A stretch of DNA of 64,000 nt from Sulfuricella sp. (GTDB lineage Bacteria > Pseudomonadota > Gammaproteobacteria > Burkholderiales > Sulfuricellaceae): NCBI GenBank assembly GCA_023266195.1, contig JAHFRP010000009.1:1-64000 (forward strand). The letters are read 5' to 3'. This document shows positions 62,981 to 64,000 of this stretch, one piece after another. The translations under genes were made by a program, and so were the position numbers. The number at the start of each line of letters is the position of its first letter. Positions within the stretch are counted from its first letter, which is position 1. A model generated the notes under the pieces. It did no database searches. It was not told the DNA's origin and was given only the letters and a program-made list of their open reading frames with translations.

Positions 62981-63136
62981 CTCAGTTCGAGCCACAGAGA
63001 TCGCAGAGAACACAGAGATGAAGCGGATTTTTGGACATTTCCGCATGCACCTGATGGGTGAGGGCAGTTAGACCGACAACCCCATGTTTTTCCTCTGTGA
63101 ACTCTGTGTTCTCTGTGGCTAAATGCTTTTTTTAGG
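62981..63136. repeat. Long dispersed inverted repeat family A, copy 4 (divergent)
   Basis: ctcagttcgagccacagagatcgcagagaacacagagatg...cctctgtgaactctgtgttctctgtggctaaatg. Confidence 0.88.
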
Positions 63137-63137
63137 T

Positions 63138-64000
63138 TCATTCCTCAGGCCAGTAATCGGTGGCGATGCCGTCGCCGAGGTCGGCTTCGATCAGGCGGCG
63201 GCGCACCTCGAGCAGACGCTCGATCAGGCGCGGCTCCTGCTTTCCATAGGCATCCGCGTCGGCGACGCGGTTCACCACCACGCCAAGCAATTCGGTGATC
63301 GCGTTGCCGATGGAGTTCTGGCTGATGGTGACGATCAGCTTGCCGTCGTCGTTGCGGTAGATAAGCTGCTTGAACGCCGGCTGCCAACGGATGGCGTTGG
63401 CGTATTTCGCGTCGGTGATGCACAGGTTGCGCACCTTTTTCGCGGTTTTCAGGAAATCGTTGTTGAACAACAGCACGCTCTCGACTTCGGCCGGGTAATA
63501 GGCGTCCGACGGGATCGGCGCGTTGCGGGTGGACACCTGCGAGAAAAAAGCACGGTAGAAGTCGATGAACCCTTTCAGGATTTCGTCATATTCCTTCCAG
63601 AAACGCACGTCTTGCAGCGCCGCCGCGCCGCCCTGGATCTCCCAGCTGGGCAAGCCTTGCGGATAGCCGGTCAGTTCGATGCGCGCGTCCGCCTCGCTGG
63701 CCGGCTTGAGGATTTCCAGGTTTAGCGCCTTGTCGAAAAATTCTCGGTAAACGTCGTGCATATAGGCCTGGAACAGGCTGTGCTGGCCGCCGTCCGTCAA
63801 ATTCGGGTTTTTCAGGTCGGCCAGCTTGGCATTGCGCAGCTCGTCCTTGGGGAAAACGATGAAATGGTTATGCAGCATGCGGATGCTGGGCACGCCGGGC
63901 GAAGTCAGCGGCCAGGTGGCGTCCAGGCTCGCCTCGCCCGCCAGGATCAGCGCCTCGTCCGGATCGGGGTATTGCTCCAGCATGTAATCGATGATGATCT
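63138..64000 (-). CDS. Protein of unknown function, 5' end beyond window
   Basis: Open frame continues past the first in-window ATG (IIIDYMLEQYPDPDEALILAGEASLD...RMLHNHFIVFPKDELRNAKL); no family recognised. Confidence 0.75.
   Translation of the reverse strand, partial: IIIDYMLEQYPDPDEALILAGEASLDATWPLTSPGVPSIRMLHNHFIVFPKDELRNAKLADLKNPNLTDGGQHSLFQAYMHDVYREFFDKALNLEILKPASEADARIELTGYPQGLPSWEIQGGAAALQDVRFWKEYDEILKGFIDFYRAFFSQVSTRNAPIPSDAYYPAEVESVLLFNNDFLKTAKKVRNLCITDAKYANAIRWQPAFKQLIYRNDDGKLIVTISQNSIGNAITELLGVVVNRVADADAYGKQEPRLIERLLEVRRRLIEADLGDGIATDYWPEE

Overview
64-kb high-GC window that looks betaproteobacterial (inferred from gene content and order: hfq-hflX-hflK-hflC-DUF2065-hisZ-purA, rpsF-priB-rpsR-rplI-dnaB-alr-radA, tig-clpP-clpX-lon-hupB). 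From left to right it holds: (1) a Fur-box-associated FtrABCD-like iron uptake locus (P19/Tp34, cupredoxin, FTR1 permease, polyferredoxin) with two porins and a predicted flavinylated FMN-bind/PepSY pair; (2) a dense signalling cluster with a hybrid kinase, a DsrE protein, a CxxCH (c-heme) sensor kinase, a REC-PAS-GGDEF protein, a HAMP/PAS/GAF kinase and an orphan PhnD-type binding protein; (3) a CzcCBA-type RND efflux operon divergent from a two-component system; (4) ppiD, tRNAs, hupB and the lon/clpX/clpP/tig block; (5) hpnCDE squalene genes plus an SDR; (6) a perfect 943-bp tandem duplication between the SDR and FHA genes; (7) an FHA/PP2C/Ser-Thr kinase/TssQ-like/FHA phospho-signalling island; (8) radA-alr-dnaB-rplI-rpsR-priB-rpsF with a candidate S6:S18 leader; (9) a MntA/HepT toxin-antitoxin pair wedged between rnr and rlmB; (10) the purA-to-hfq block. 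Several families of dispersed intergenic palindromes are present, including compound elements that fill convergent intergenic gaps. No CRISPR array, transposase, prophage or rRNA was seen. All functional calls come from reading translated sequences; no database search was run.
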